Positions 1-6,085 of a stretch of DNA of 35,036 nt are shown here, in pieces. Every line of letters begins with the position of its first letter. Position 1 is the stretch's first letter. The translations under genes and the position numbers were made by a program. Location: assembly GCA_938036825.1 (NCBI GenBank), contig CALHWD010000012.1, positions 1 to 35,036 of the forward strand, in the 5' to 3' direction. Under the pieces are notes generated by a model. It was not told the origin of the DNA and ran no database searches. It saw only the letters and a program-made list of their open reading frames with translations. The stretch comes from an uncultured Candidatus Saccharibacteria bacterium. Lineage in GTDB: Bacteria > Patescibacteriota > Saccharimonadia > Saccharimonadales > Saccharimonadaceae.

Positions 1-55
1 CTCTGTTTGTGACTACCGGCTTTTCTTCTAGCAAAAGCTCTTCGACAGTGGTGGC
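1..55. repeat. Direct repeat of the window end (circular overlap)
   Basis: These 55 bases are identical to 34982-35036. The rep reading frame continues without a break when the two copies are merged. The simplest reading is the overlap left when a circular molecule is assembled as a linear contig; a short real terminal redundancy is less likely because the repeat lies inside a coding sequence. The unit genome is then 34,981 bp. Confidence 0.95.
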
Positions 56-754
56 TGCTGGTAGCGGCTCAACGTCTTGCTGCTCTTGCGGCTCTACACT
101 ACTCTCGCTCATCATCTCCTCAAAACGGGCAGCTGCCGCAAAGTCGCCATTTTTGCGCAAGCAGTCAATATGTGCGCGCTGTAGCTCATACGGGCTGTTC
201 ATAAACATCTCGTCATGCTCATCTTTGTTGTAGCTCTTGGTGTGTTTTTTGCGAGATTCCGGTAATGGCTTGTCGTCTAGCTTATTGTCCAGCAATTCCT
301 CTTCTGGAGTATCTATAGTAGCGGGCTCATCCTCATATGTGTAGTCGTCCTTGACGGCTGCGTCCTCTTTGTACGCCTTATCCCATTCTACCGGCACAAT
401 CTCTGTGCCATCTTGCTTGTAAACTTTACGGGCGTCCTTGTCCACTGTCAGTAGTGGATAGATGCCCTTGCGTTTTCTAATGCCCTTACTGGCGTGAAGC
501 TCTACATGTACCCAGCCAGCTTTGTTTAGAAGGCTCAGATGGCGCTTTAATGTGCGGATGCTACACCCTTGCTCTTCTGCCAACGCCTCATTAGTGGCAA
601 AGCAATAGCCTTTCTTCTCAGCTAGTTGCTCGATTAAGGTGTAAAGATTTGCGATTGTATGGTTGCAAGTTCTGCCGTCTGCTAGATACGCATTTACGAG
701 TGGTGCATATGTCGTTCGGTAAAACCTGATGTATTTGCTGTTGTTACTCTCCAT
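1..754 (-). CDS. Replication initiator-like winged-helix protein, N-terminal part (rep)
   Basis: Start ATG at 754, preceded by an AAAGAG ribosome site. The frame is open to base 1 and continues at the right end of the window (to 34386), giving 449 residues across the junction. Residues about 30-100 form a helix-turn-helix/winged-helix domain: a helical stretch, then ATNEALAEEQGCSIRTLKRH followed by a hydrophobic helix and a basic wing (KGIRKRKG). This is the arrangement of phage replisome organisers and plasmid Rep initiators with an HTH_36-like domain. After residue 110 the protein becomes acidic and low in complexity. It is read leftward from a strong promoter at 864-892 and sits beside an iteron array, so it probably binds the origin and recruits host replication proteins. 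No helicase, primase or polymerase gene is present, which fits dependence on the host. The domain is clear; the role as initiator is inferred from context. Confidence 0.8.
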   Translation of the reverse strand, partial: MESNNSKYIRFYRTTYAPLVNAYLADGRTCNHTIANLYTLIEQLAEKKGYCFATNEALAEEQGCSIRTLKRHLSLLNKAGWVHVELHASKGIRKRKGIYPLLTVDKDARKVYKQDGTEIVPVEWDKAYKEDAAVKDDYTYEDEPATIDTPEEELLDNKLDDKPLPESRKKHTKSYNKDEHDEMFMNSPYELQRAHIDCLRKNGDFAAAARFEEMMSESSVEPQEQQDVEPLPAATTVEELLLEEKPVVTNR

Positions 755-775
755 TAGTTGCTCTTTCTGGAAACG

Positions 776-856
776 AAAACCGCCTACCGATTTATGGGGT
801 TGCATCGATAAGCGGTAAGCGGTTTACGTCTCCCCCCATAAACTTACTATCGATGC
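776..856 (-). promoter_or_regulatory. Interlocking inverted repeats in the rep leader
   Basis: Three inverted repeats are interleaved. AAACCGCCTACCG (777-789) pairs with CGGTAAGCGGTTT (813-825) with one mismatch. TTTATGGGG (791-799) pairs with CCCCATAAA (834-842). GCATCGATA (802-810) pairs with TATCGATGC (848-856). They lie between the predicted rep transcription start (about 857) and the rep ATG at 754, so they would be the 5' leader of the rep mRNA. The first pair forms a hairpin whose loop holds one arm of each of the other two, so pairing is either pseudoknotted or mutually exclusive. Initiator binding sites in DNA are an alternative reading. Confidence 0.6.
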
Positions 857-863
857 TACATTC

Positions 864-892
864 AGTATATCGCACTAAAACAATTAAGTCAA
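864..892 (-). promoter_or_regulatory. Leftward rep promoter
   Basis: On the minus strand, TTGACT (892-887) is followed by a 17-base spacer and TATACT (869-864), a near-consensus sigma-70-type promoter. It points at rep, with a leader of about 100 bases. Unlike most other promoters here, its spacer lacks the ATGCACGACGTT-type element. Confidence 0.8.
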
Positions 893-920
893 CACATTTT
901 TATATTTTCTTTTACACACC

Positions 921-955
921 GCCAGCTTGCTGGCACGCCCCCGCGCAGGGGGCGT
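921..955. other. Two adjacent GC-rich hairpins in the origin region
   Basis: GCCAGC/GCTGGC (921-934, 2-base loop) is followed directly by ACGCCCCC/GGGGGCGT (935-955, 5-base loop). Neither is followed by a good T-run on either strand, so they are poor intrinsic terminators. Their position between the rep promoter and the iterons suggests a structural role at the origin or a boundary between the divergent units. Confidence 0.55.
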
Positions 956-974
956 AATAAGGATGTTTTGTGCT

Positions 975-986
975 AACGTCGAGCTT
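975..986 (+). promoter_or_regulatory. Isolated copy of the spacer-operator element
   Basis: CTAACGTCGAGC (973-984) is identical over 12 bases to the element in the minus-strand promoter near 33960. No -35 or -10 box can be placed around it. It may be a distant operator for the rep promoter or for the rightward promoter at 1188. Confidence 0.5.
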
Positions 987-1043
987 TGCGCGAAAACTTA
1001 ATGGTGAACTTTAAATTAATGCCCTACTTGTATCTAACTTATG

Positions 1044-1140
1044 TGGGCCACGGATGGCCCTATAAATGGACAAAATGGCCCTATAGACCATGATCTAGTG
1101 GACAAAATGGCCCTATACGCGGGCCACGGATGGCCCTATA
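1044..1140 (+). repeat. Iteron array, four copies of ATGGCCCTATA (candidate origin)
   Basis: The 11-mer ATGGCCCTATA occurs at 1054-1064, 1075-1085, 1107-1117 and 1130-1140. Offsets are 21, 32 and 23 bases, close to whole turns of B-DNA. The outer copies are extended as GGGCCACGGATGGCCCTATA and the inner copies as GGACAAAATGGCCCTATA, so the array has an outer-inner-inner-outer pattern. In the outer copies GGGCCA and TGGCCC also form a 6-bp inverted repeat. An AT-rich stretch follows at 1161-1190. Iterons, an AT-rich segment and an adjacent divergent initiator gene are the usual parts of a theta origin; an operator array for the rightward promoter is the alternative. Confidence 0.75.
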
Positions 1141-1160
1141 GAAAATAGCTCCCGGCACAG

Positions 1161-1187
1161 GAATTTTTATAAAATTTGATTTTAGTG
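1161..1187. other. AT-rich stretch beside the iterons (possible unwinding element)
   Basis: The run beginning GAATTTTTATAAAATTTGAT is the most AT-rich part of the intergenic region. It lies between the last iteron and the rightward promoter, where a DNA unwinding element would be expected. It could also act as an UP-type element for that promoter. Confidence 0.4.
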
Positions 1188-1216
1188 TTGACTCTCAACG
1201 TCGTGCATGCTACTAT
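1188..1216 (+). promoter_or_regulatory. Rightward promoter with spacer operator (P1)
   Basis: TTGACT (1188-1193), a 17-base spacer and TACTAT (1211-1216). The spacer contains AACGTCGTGCAT (1197-1208), the reverse complement of the element found in five other promoters. It drives the membrane protein at 1253 and the lysozyme behind it. Confidence 0.85.
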
Positions 1217-1252
1217 AAGACCAGCTAAAGATTAAAAGAAAGGACAAAATCA

Positions 1253-1471
1253 ATGGCTAAAAACACTAACACAACAAACACAAATATCATTAATAAGGTT
1301 ACAAAACCATTTGCAAAGGGCCTTACCATCCTCGATTTGGTAGCCCGCCTCGCACTTGGCATTGCAGTATGGTTTGTACCAGTTCCTAAATTCATGGTAT
1401 ACGCCGCTACGTTCTTGGGTGCTGTTGCAGCCTTCCAGACAGCTGCTATGCTATGGAAGGCACAAAAATAA
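1253..1471 (+). CDS. Small membrane protein, possible holin
   Basis: 72 residues with an AGAAAGGA ribosome site upstream of the ATG. A polar, Asn/Thr-rich N-terminus of about 15 residues is followed by two hydrophobic segments, about residues 24-43 and 47-67, and a short basic tail (KAQK). It is the first gene after promoter P1 and is followed 16 bases later by a membrane-anchored lysozyme, so a holin-like or export-helper role is plausible. A second, better holin candidate sits beside the CHAP endolysin at 10419, so this assignment rests on neighbourhood only. No family was recognised. Confidence 0.7.
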   Translation: MAKNTNTTNTNIINKVTKPFAKGLTILDLVARLALGIAVWFVPVPKFMVYAATFLGAVAAFQTAAMLWKAQK

Positions 1472-1487
1472 TCACCTAGTGCCGCTT

Positions 1488-2216
1488 ATGAGTAAGATTA
1501 GGTGGGAAAGGATGACGGACGGAGTGAAAGCCGTGACCGGAATCATAGCAATACTATTAGCCTTAATGGCAGTACCTCACATCAACAAATCGGCAGCATC
1601 GACAAAGTACGAAGCAACGCCAGAAAGCAAGCAGCAGCAAGGCGAGATAGCCAAGCGGCTCGAAAAGCTTGGAGTGGAGACGCGCCAACAAATCGAGGCT
1701 AAAGCCAAGATTGACGCAGAAAACCAAGCTAAAGAGCAAGCAGCATTACAAGCCAAGTTAGCAGCAGAAGCTGAAGCGCGAGCATGGACAGTGTCGGTGT
1801 CGCCACACGCCAAAGTTCCAGTATCTCGTATCAATGAGACACTGGCCATCTTACGCGAGCTAGGACTCACCAAGATGGGTGCGGCCTATCTTGTCGGCAA
1901 CTTTATCGCTGAAAGCTACGTAACACCATGCGGTGTACGAGGCGATGGCGGAGTAGCCGACGGGTTGGCGCAATGGCATCCAGGTAGGCGCGTAGATATG
2001 CCTTGCGGCTTGCGTGAGCAGCTTATATGGGCTGTAAACGTAGAAATGCCACGGGACGCCGCGAAGGGCGGGTACCCAAGCCTAGCGGGCCGCTTGCGTG
2101 ATCCTAATGAGACACCGCAAGGCCTCCTGCTCGGATTTAAGCAGTGGGAGCGATATGGGCTCGAGGGTAACCGTGCAGTGTATGCCAAGCAGGTATACGA
2201 GTCGCTCGGTAAGTAG
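1488..2216 (+). CDS. Membrane-anchored phage-tail-lysozyme domain protein
   Basis: 242 residues from ATG 1488; in-frame ATG 1512 and GTG 1524 are also possible, and the ribosome site GGAAAGG sits oddly between them. Residues about 13-30 form one hydrophobic segment, a signal anchor or uncleaved signal. Residues 40-98 are a charged Ala/Glu/Lys-rich coiled coil. Residues 110-240 match the phage tail lysozyme fold (family PF18013): VGNFIAES with the likely catalytic Glu142, then a DGLAQWHPGRR segment typical of the family. It should cleave the glycan of peptidoglycan on the outer face of the membrane. It is encoded far from the late lysis genes, in a short operon under the spacer-operator promoter, so it may act in envelope remodelling, exclusion of other phages or an auxiliary lysis step. 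Confidence 0.82.
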   Translation: MSKIRWERMTDGVKAVTGIIAILLALMAVPHINKSAASTKYEATPESKQQQGEIAKRLEKLGVETRQQIEAKAKIDAENQAKEQAALQAKLAAEAEARAWTVSVSPHAKVPVSRINETLAILRELGLTKMGAAYLVGNFIAESYVTPCGVRGDGGVADGLAQWHPGRRVDMPCGLREQLIWAVNVEMPRDAAKGGYPSLAGRLRDPNETPQGLLLGFKQWERYGLEGNRAVYAKQVYESLGK

Positions 2217-2234
2217 ATAGCCCGACAAATAACG

Positions 2235-2264
2235 AAACAGCCACTATGCGAGGGTGGCTGTTTT
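2235..2264 (+). terminator. Intrinsic terminator after the lysozyme gene
   Basis: AAACAGCCAC (2235-2244) pairs with GTGGCTGTTT (2254-2263) around a 9-base loop, and the stem runs into TTTTG. It ends the first rightward operon. Confidence 0.85.
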
Positions 2265-2271
2265 GTATTGG

Positions 2272-2299
2272 TTCGGTTATTATATGAGTATGGTATCAT
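2272..2299 (+). promoter_or_regulatory. Weak candidate promoter for the GH16-fold gene
   Basis: TTCGGT (2272-2277), 16 bases, TATCAT (2294-2299). The match is poor, but the gene at 2336 follows a terminator and needs a promoter. No spacer-operator element is present. Confidence 0.35.
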
Positions 2300-2335
2300 T
2301 TAATAATTTTAGAGTTTAATAAGGAAAGTAACGAA

Positions 2336-3175
2336 ATGGATATACCAGACGGAGCTTTTAACTGGAAAACAAACGGGTACACTCCAGTATTTAATGATGA
2401 GTTTAAAGGATCAACACTAGATAAATCAAAATGGCGACCAATTGAAGGTGGTGAGATTGTAACGCAGCGCAAGTCATACATGAATTTTGACACCAATGGC
2501 CGGGTTGAAGACGGTTCGGTAGTATTTAAGGCGACGCGAGACGCAGGCAAGGTCGTCAACGGCACGGCCTACGACTTTTTCTCTGCCGCCATTCAGAGCG
2601 TCAAAAAGTTTTCAGGTATCTTGTACTTTGAAGCGCGTATGGCGCTGCCTACCAAATCCCGGTGGATGTCCTCGACATTCAAACTCGTGCCAACAATTCC
2701 AAAAGAGTATGACAGCTGGCTAAAGCGCATGGAGGTTACTATTACCTCATCACCACAAGATGATGGTAGTTTTATTGCTTGTGAGTACGTTTGTGGCGGT
2801 ATAGCTCGCGGTAGCTTTATTACTGGCACATTTAAAAAGCAAATTATTGGTGTAGACAGCTTTCACGCGTATGCCTTCTCAATTGAAGAGGATCGCATAA
2901 AGTTTATCTACGACGGTGAGGTTGTTTTAGAAAAAATCATAGCAGGTGAGACTATCAACGGCCAAATCATGACAGGTGTCAAGCCGTTTGATGGTGTTGA
3001 ATGGCAGCCGCACGTCGGCCTAGAATTTCGCGGGCCGTGGATTGCTGGCCTAGCGGAGATGCTACCGCAAGAGATGAAGGTGGACTATGTCCGTGTCTTT
3101 GTGCAAGGCGCAGAGGAAGAGGAGAAGGTGGGCAACACTATCAGAGGTAGAAGGATGCATCTTATCCAGGGATAG
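2336..3175 (+). CDS. GH16-fold protein with degenerate catalytic motif
   Basis: 279 residues, ATG preceded by AAGGAAAG. Family 16 glycoside hydrolase landmarks are in order: FNDEFKGSTLDKSKW (19-33), a LYFEARMALP strand (96-105), FHAYAFSIEEDRIKFIYDG (about 195-213) and a final MKVDYVRVFVQG strand. The active-site strand normally reads E-x-D-x-x-E; here it is EVTITS (133-138). The nucleophile position Glu133 is kept, but the assisting Asp and the acid/base Glu are replaced by Thr and Thr/Ser. Classical beta-glucanase activity is therefore unlikely, and glycan binding by the jelly-roll is the better guess. There is no signal peptide. It has its own terminator on each side and lies outside the structural operon, so whether it is a virion protein, an exported lectin or a cargo gene is open. 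Confidence 0.8.
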   Translation: MDIPDGAFNWKTNGYTPVFNDEFKGSTLDKSKWRPIEGGEIVTQRKSYMNFDTNGRVEDGSVVFKATRDAGKVVNGTAYDFFSAAIQSVKKFSGILYFEARMALPTKSRWMSSTFKLVPTIPKEYDSWLKRMEVTITSSPQDDGSFIACEYVCGGIARGSFITGTFKKQIIGVDSFHAYAFSIEEDRIKFIYDGEVVLEKIIAGETINGQIMTGVKPFDGVEWQPHVGLEFRGPWIAGLAEMLPQEMKVDYVRVFVQGAEEEEKVGNTIRGRRMHLIQG

Positions 3176-3177
3176 AG

Positions 3178-3186
3178 TTATCCACA
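3178..3186 (+). promoter_or_regulatory. Perfect DnaA-box sequence
   Basis: TTATCCACA at 3178-3186 matches the consensus DnaA box. It lies between the GH16-fold gene and the next terminator. The matching position before the second terminator-promoter unit (about 8672-8680) has TTTTCCACA, one mismatch. A single box is weak evidence of function. Confidence 0.4.
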
Positions 3187-3196
3187 GCTTTTAGAT

Positions 3197-3224
3197 AAAT
3201 ACCGGCAAAATTGTCGGTATTTTC
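3197..3224 (+). terminator. Intrinsic terminator joined to promoter P2
   Basis: AAATACCGGC (3197-3206) pairs with GTCGGTATTT (3213-3222) and is followed by TCTATT. It abuts the -35 box of P2 and has nearly the same sequence and layout as the unit at 8691-8748. Confidence 0.8.
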
Positions 3225-3226
3225 TA

Positions 3227-3255
3227 TTGCATTATGCACGACGTTGCGCTATGAT
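3227..3255 (+). promoter_or_regulatory. Rightward promoter with spacer operator (P2)
   Basis: TTGCAT (3227-3232), 17-base spacer, TATGAT (3250-3255). The spacer holds ATGCACGACGTT (3234-3245). It drives the long chain of small genes from 3349 after a leader of about 90 bases. Confidence 0.82.
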
Positions 3256-3348
3256 AAGTACATAAGCAAACGGGGCGAGAGCAAGACGAACTTTGCAACT
3301 TAACAATCAGGTTTAAAAACAACTTTTAAAAGAAAGGATAAAGTAATT

Positions 3349-3546
3349 ATGGAAGCAAAAGTAATTGCGACTATCGGCAAAATCGCCGCTGTAGTCGGGT
3401 GTGTAGCGTCACTTACGCTGGCCTATATGGCAATCATACAATTTAATATTTTGGCTGTGTTTTTCATCGCAGCCGCATCATTCAATGTTTGGCTGTTCTG
3501 TGAGTGTGACGTAAACGACAGACTAGCAAGTAAGGTGGTACGATAA
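3349..3546 (+). CDS. Small membrane protein
   Basis: 65 residues with a strong AGAAAGGA site. Two hydrophobic segments, about residues 11-29 and 33-51, then a short charged tail. First gene of the P2 operon and one base from the next gene. No family recognised; it is one of several small membrane proteins in the rightward region. Confidence 0.7.
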   Translation: MEAKVIATIGKIAAVVGCVASLTLAYMAIIQFNILAVFFIAAASFNVWLFCECDVNDRLASKVVR

Positions 3547-3547
3547 T

Positions 3548-3838
3548 ATGCCGTTACTGATTATTATCTTACTGATCCTCTTTTTGCCGTTACTAGCCTC
3601 ACCAATAGTACTTCTACTTGTAGTGCTGTTTGTTGTCACATACATCTGTATGACAGCTTCAGACTACATTGCAAAGCGCAACCCAAAGTACGCAGCTTGG
3701 AGAGAGAAACGACGCGCTGAGAAGGAAAAGGCGCAGATTGAATGGGAGGCTTTCAAAGAGTCGCTCAAGCTCGACAAGGAAGAGCACAAGCGCAAAGTAC
3801 ACGAGCGAGCACTGGAGATTAACCGTGGCAGTAAATAA
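3548..3838 (+). CDS. Membrane protein with cytoplasmic coiled coil
   Basis: 96 residues. Residues 2-38 are very hydrophobic and could cross the membrane once or twice. Residues 45-96 are highly charged (Lys/Glu/Arg) and predicted helical, so the tail probably projects as a coiled coil. Its end overlaps the next gene by 14 bases. No known family recognised. Confidence 0.7.
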   Translation: MPLLIIILLILFLPLLASPIVLLLVVLFVVTYICMTASDYIAKRNPKYAAWREKRRAEKEKAQIEWEAFKESLKLDKEEHKRKVHERALEINRGSK

Positions 3839-4040
3839 GGCGAAGCTACGACTGAAGTTAAAAGACTACACGGGGCAGCTACAGTACATGGCGGCAGCGC
3901 TAGAGGGGGCGCGTCAATTAACGAAAGACTGGGATGAAGATATAACCGTGTCTTTCGAAAGCGCAATCATCCACTTGGGGGGCGCAGCGGGTAACCTAAA
4001 AACAGTAATAGACAGAATGACAAATGAGGGGAACGAATGA
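3825..4040 (+). CDS. Small hypothetical protein
   Basis: 71 residues starting at GTG 3825, chosen because GGAG lies 7 bases upstream; longer in-frame openings would lie inside the preceding gene. The product (VAVNKAKLRLKLKDYTGQLQ onward) looks helical and amphipathic. It overlaps the next gene by ATGA. Function unknown. Confidence 0.65.
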   Translation: MAVNKAKLRLKLKDYTGQLQYMAAALEGARQLTKDWDEDITVSFESAIIHLGGAAGNLKTVIDRMTNEGNE

Positions 4041-4543
4041 ACTACAACACACCAAACTTAAACCAAGAAACAAACGACAAGTGGGCGCAGTTCGACACAC
4101 TGAGTGATCACTTGCGCGGCCATTGTAAACACGAAACTGAGGAAAGTATGACAGAGTACAAAAAACACATCGGGCAATACAATGACATGATGATTGATAC
4201 ACCATCGCCAGAGGAGTTGCTGGCTGAGCGTAACAGCGCGGCGCTGGGAGACGGCGTACAATCGTTTGCAATTCCACGGACAGTCATTAAGGGCGAACAC
4301 CCTGAGCCGCACGACTGGCAAGCGCCAGAGACTGAGCAAGTCCAAGATACGATGCTTGAAATGCAAGAGGTAGTGGACGGACTGCCCGAGGCCGAGCTAC
4401 AGAGCTACAAAGACCAGATGCTGGCAGAGATTAGCGACCGCGAGGCCATCGTGGACGCCATCAACCGCCGGCTAGATAGTGTACAGGCAAAGCGATACAC
4501 AGCTGGTGTGCGCAACGCCATCACAAAGCAAGTGAAGATGTAA
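4037..4543 (+). CDS. Hypothetical acidic protein
   Basis: 168 residues, coupled to its neighbours by ATGA and TAATG overlaps. The first 50 residues are polar with His and Cys (LRGHCKHETEES), the middle is acidic, and the C-terminal 60 residues look helical. No signal peptide or membrane segment. No family recognised. Confidence 0.7.
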   Translation: MNYNTPNLNQETNDKWAQFDTLSDHLRGHCKHETEESMTEYKKHIGQYNDMMIDTPSPEELLAERNSAALGDGVQSFAIPRTVIKGEHPEPHDWQAPETEQVQDTMLEMQEVVDGLPEAELQSYKDQMLAEISDREAIVDAINRRLDSVQAKRYTAGVRNAITKQVKM

Positions 4544-4707
4544 TGTACAAGTACACAATCATGTTTCGCCAGCGCCAACGCGAAAAGCCACGAGAGTTTG
4601 TGACTGAAGCGGAAGGCGCTCGCGAAGCGCTCAAAAAGCTTGAACAACAAAAGGGTATGATTTTCTCATATCGAATAACCAATGTAGAAAGGATTAAAAG
4701 TGCTTGA
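4543..4707 (+). CDS. Very small hypothetical protein (54 aa)
   Basis: ATG 4543 overlaps the preceding stop as TAATG, and the stop at 4705-4707 overlaps the next gene by 8 bases. The protein (MYKYTIMFRQRQREKPREFV onward) has a beta-alpha look and a basic centre. The translational coupling on both sides supports expression; the function is unknown. Confidence 0.6.
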   Translation: MYKYTIMFRQRQREKPREFVTEAEGAREALKKLEQQKGMIFSYRITNVERIKSA

Positions 4708-4912
4708 AGACCTAAAGAGTAACGATGGCGACGACAGTGTCAAAACTGTAGACCAGGCAGTAGCGCTGCTTGGAGAAGTGCAAGACTGGCTTATCAAAGA
4801 GCTTGCACGGCCGCAGTACTACCGCAAGCAACTAGCTGAAGCAATCACAGACATTGAAAAGGCTATAGACCTAACAATTGATTACGGCGAGAAGATGGGA
4901 GAGTGGGAGTGA
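4700..4912 (+). CDS. Small hypothetical protein
   Basis: 70 residues from GTG 4700 with GAAAGGA upstream inside the preceding gene. The protein is acidic and helical, with a hydrophobic helix at about 23-33. It ends within the start of the next gene. No family recognised. Confidence 0.65.
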   Translation: MLEDLKSNDGDDSVKTVDQAVALLGEVQDWLIKELARPQYYRKQLAEAITDIEKAIDLTIDYGEKMGEWE

Positions 4913-5103
4913 AACAGCAAATCCTAGAGATTCTAGACAAATCAACCAACAATGGCATGAAGGCAGACGAGATTATGGAGATTACCAGAGAGTGGCTCAT
5001 AAAGACTTTGAACGAAGCTTTTATCGATGGTGTTGATCCAAACGCTGGCGAGCCAGCAATCCTCGACGACCTAAAGATATTTATGGTTGGTAGGTTGCGA
5101 TAA
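4903..5103 (+). CDS. Small hypothetical protein
   Basis: 66 residues from GTG 4903; GTG 4909 is an equally good start. The sequence KQQILEILDKSTNNGMKADE onward resembles a small helix-turn-helix, but I cannot assign it. It overlaps the next gene by one base (TAATG). Confidence 0.6.
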   Translation: MGVKQQILEILDKSTNNGMKADEIMEITREWLIKTLNEAFIDGVDPNAGEPAILDDLKIFMVGRLR

Positions 5104-5321
5104 TGAATCATAGAAGAAAAGAAACTACAGCACTAATTTTATTATTTCTTGTAGTGTTTGTTCTATCTCTAGTCGCTATGTCCTCGTCGGCAGTTGTGGC
5201 TATGTTTATATGTAAACTATTTAACATTAGTGATAAAATCCAGGGACTTGCAATAGTTGTGGTTATAAACAGTTTAATAATGACAACTACAATGATTGGA
5301 AGGGAACTAGTAGAAAGGTAA
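5103..5321 (+). CDS. Small membrane protein
   Basis: 72 residues. A basic start (MNHRRKE) precedes two hydrophobic segments, about 9-37 and 48-64, with a short cytoplasmic loop (LFNISDKIQ) between them. It sits just before the WhiB-like gene. Function unknown. Confidence 0.7.
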   Translation: MNHRRKETTALILLFLVVFVLSLVAMSSSAVVAMFICKLFNISDKIQGLAIVVVINSLIMTTTMIGRELVER

Positions 5322-5327
5322 AAGAAT

Positions 5328-5588
5328 ATGGAAAAATGGCGAGGCAGCGCACTGTGCGCACAGACAGACCCGGAAGCTTTCTTCCCACAAAACAAAGCGT
5401 ATGTGGATGACTACAACGGGTACGACAATTACAACGCAGCGCGTAAGATTTGCGCAGAGTGTCCGGTTAAGGGTGAGTGTCTAGCAGATGCGCTAATGAC
5501 TGGAGATGTAGAGTACGGTATGCGCGGCGGGCTAACACCGCGTGAGCGTATGGGTATTTTAGCAACAAAGGTGGCAATGTATGAGTAA
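5328..5588 (+). CDS. WhiB-like Fe-S transcription regulator
   Basis: 86 residues with GAAAGGTAAAAG upstream. The four Wbl cysteines are present as Cys10, Cys42, Cys45 and Cys51 (C-x31-C-x2-C-x5-C), followed by the turn YGMRGGLTPRER that replaces the usual GVWGG-type motif. Wbl proteins hold a 4Fe-4S cluster, contact the principal sigma factor and tune transcription; phage copies can alter host or phage gene expression and exclusion. The family is otherwise almost confined to Actinobacteria and their phages, so this is the strongest host clue in the window. It is a candidate regulator of the spacer-operator promoters, though nothing in the sequence proves that. Confidence 0.88.
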   Translation: MEKWRGSALCAQTDPEAFFPQNKAYVDDYNGYDNYNAARKICAECPVKGECLADALMTGDVEYGMRGGLTPRERMGILATKVAMYE

Positions 5589-5919
5589 GTATATCGTTTC
5601 GTCACTGAGTAAATACAGTGAGCATGACAATGAGATACCAATGATAGATAAGGTAATTACATTTGACAAAAAGCCAACATTTGAAGAAGCGCACGCGGAA
5701 TTTGAAGAGTTTGCTTTTTTCGACGAGGACGGGTGGAAAAAGATTGACGGCGAAACATGGGAGACATACATCGACAGTGACTACTACGAGTATGGCGACC
5801 CGCTTTACTACCAAATCAAAATCCAAACACCCAAACAACACAAAGAAATGGTAGACAAATGGATCGAACAGATCAAACTTAATACGACGCCAAAGGAAGT
5901 GACGAATGTTACTAACTAA
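5581..5919 (+). CDS. Hypothetical acidic protein
   Basis: 112 residues starting inside the end of the WhiB-like gene. Rich in Asp, Glu, Tyr and Phe, especially about residues 37-82 (FEEAHAEFEEFAFFDEDGW and an acidic Tyr-rich run near 66-79). No cysteine motif or membrane segment. A strongly acidic small phage protein could be a DNA mimic, but this is a guess from composition. Confidence 0.68.
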   Translation: MSKYIVSSLSKYSEHDNEIPMIDKVITFDKKPTFEEAHAEFEEFAFFDEDGWKKIDGETWETYIDSDYYEYGDPLYYQIKIQTPKQHKEMVDKWIEQIKLNTTPKEVTNVTN

Positions 5920-6085
5920 ATACAAAGTACAAGAGCTGGTGGAAGGTGTCGAAATTGACATGGACGAAGTAGAGGCCAAGACAATAGCTTTTGTTAAAGA
6001 ATTTGACGACGACAGTGTCACGCTTGTGTACGCTGCCGTTGAAATATTCAAAGATAAAATATTGGACGAATTGGGGAGGCTATAA
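5906..6085 (+). CDS. Very small acidic hypothetical protein (59 aa)
   Basis: ATG 5906 lies within the end of the preceding gene with AAAGGAAG upstream, and the stop at 6083-6085 abuts the next ATG. The protein is acidic (EGVEIDMDEVEAK, KEFDDDS). Tight packing supports it as a real gene; the function is unknown. Confidence 0.6.
   Translation: MLLTKYKVQELVEGVEIDMDEVEAKTIAFVKEFDDDSVTLVYAAVEIFKDKILDELGRL

Noticed and set aside
1044..1140. CRISPR-like array
   Set aside because: Repeats are only 11 bases with 10-21 base gaps of unequal size and no cas genes; iterons explain them better.
1356..1487. Upstream extension of the lysozyme gene
   Set aside because: It would overlap nearly half of the preceding membrane protein gene and would put a different sequence before the obvious signal anchor.
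3669..3824. Long N-terminal extension of the 3825 gene
   Set aside because: Lies inside the coiled-coil part of the preceding gene; GTG 3825 has the good ribosome site.
5581..5919. Acidic protein as an anti-restriction DNA mimic
   Set aside because: Only composition supports it; no family pattern, so no functional call was made.
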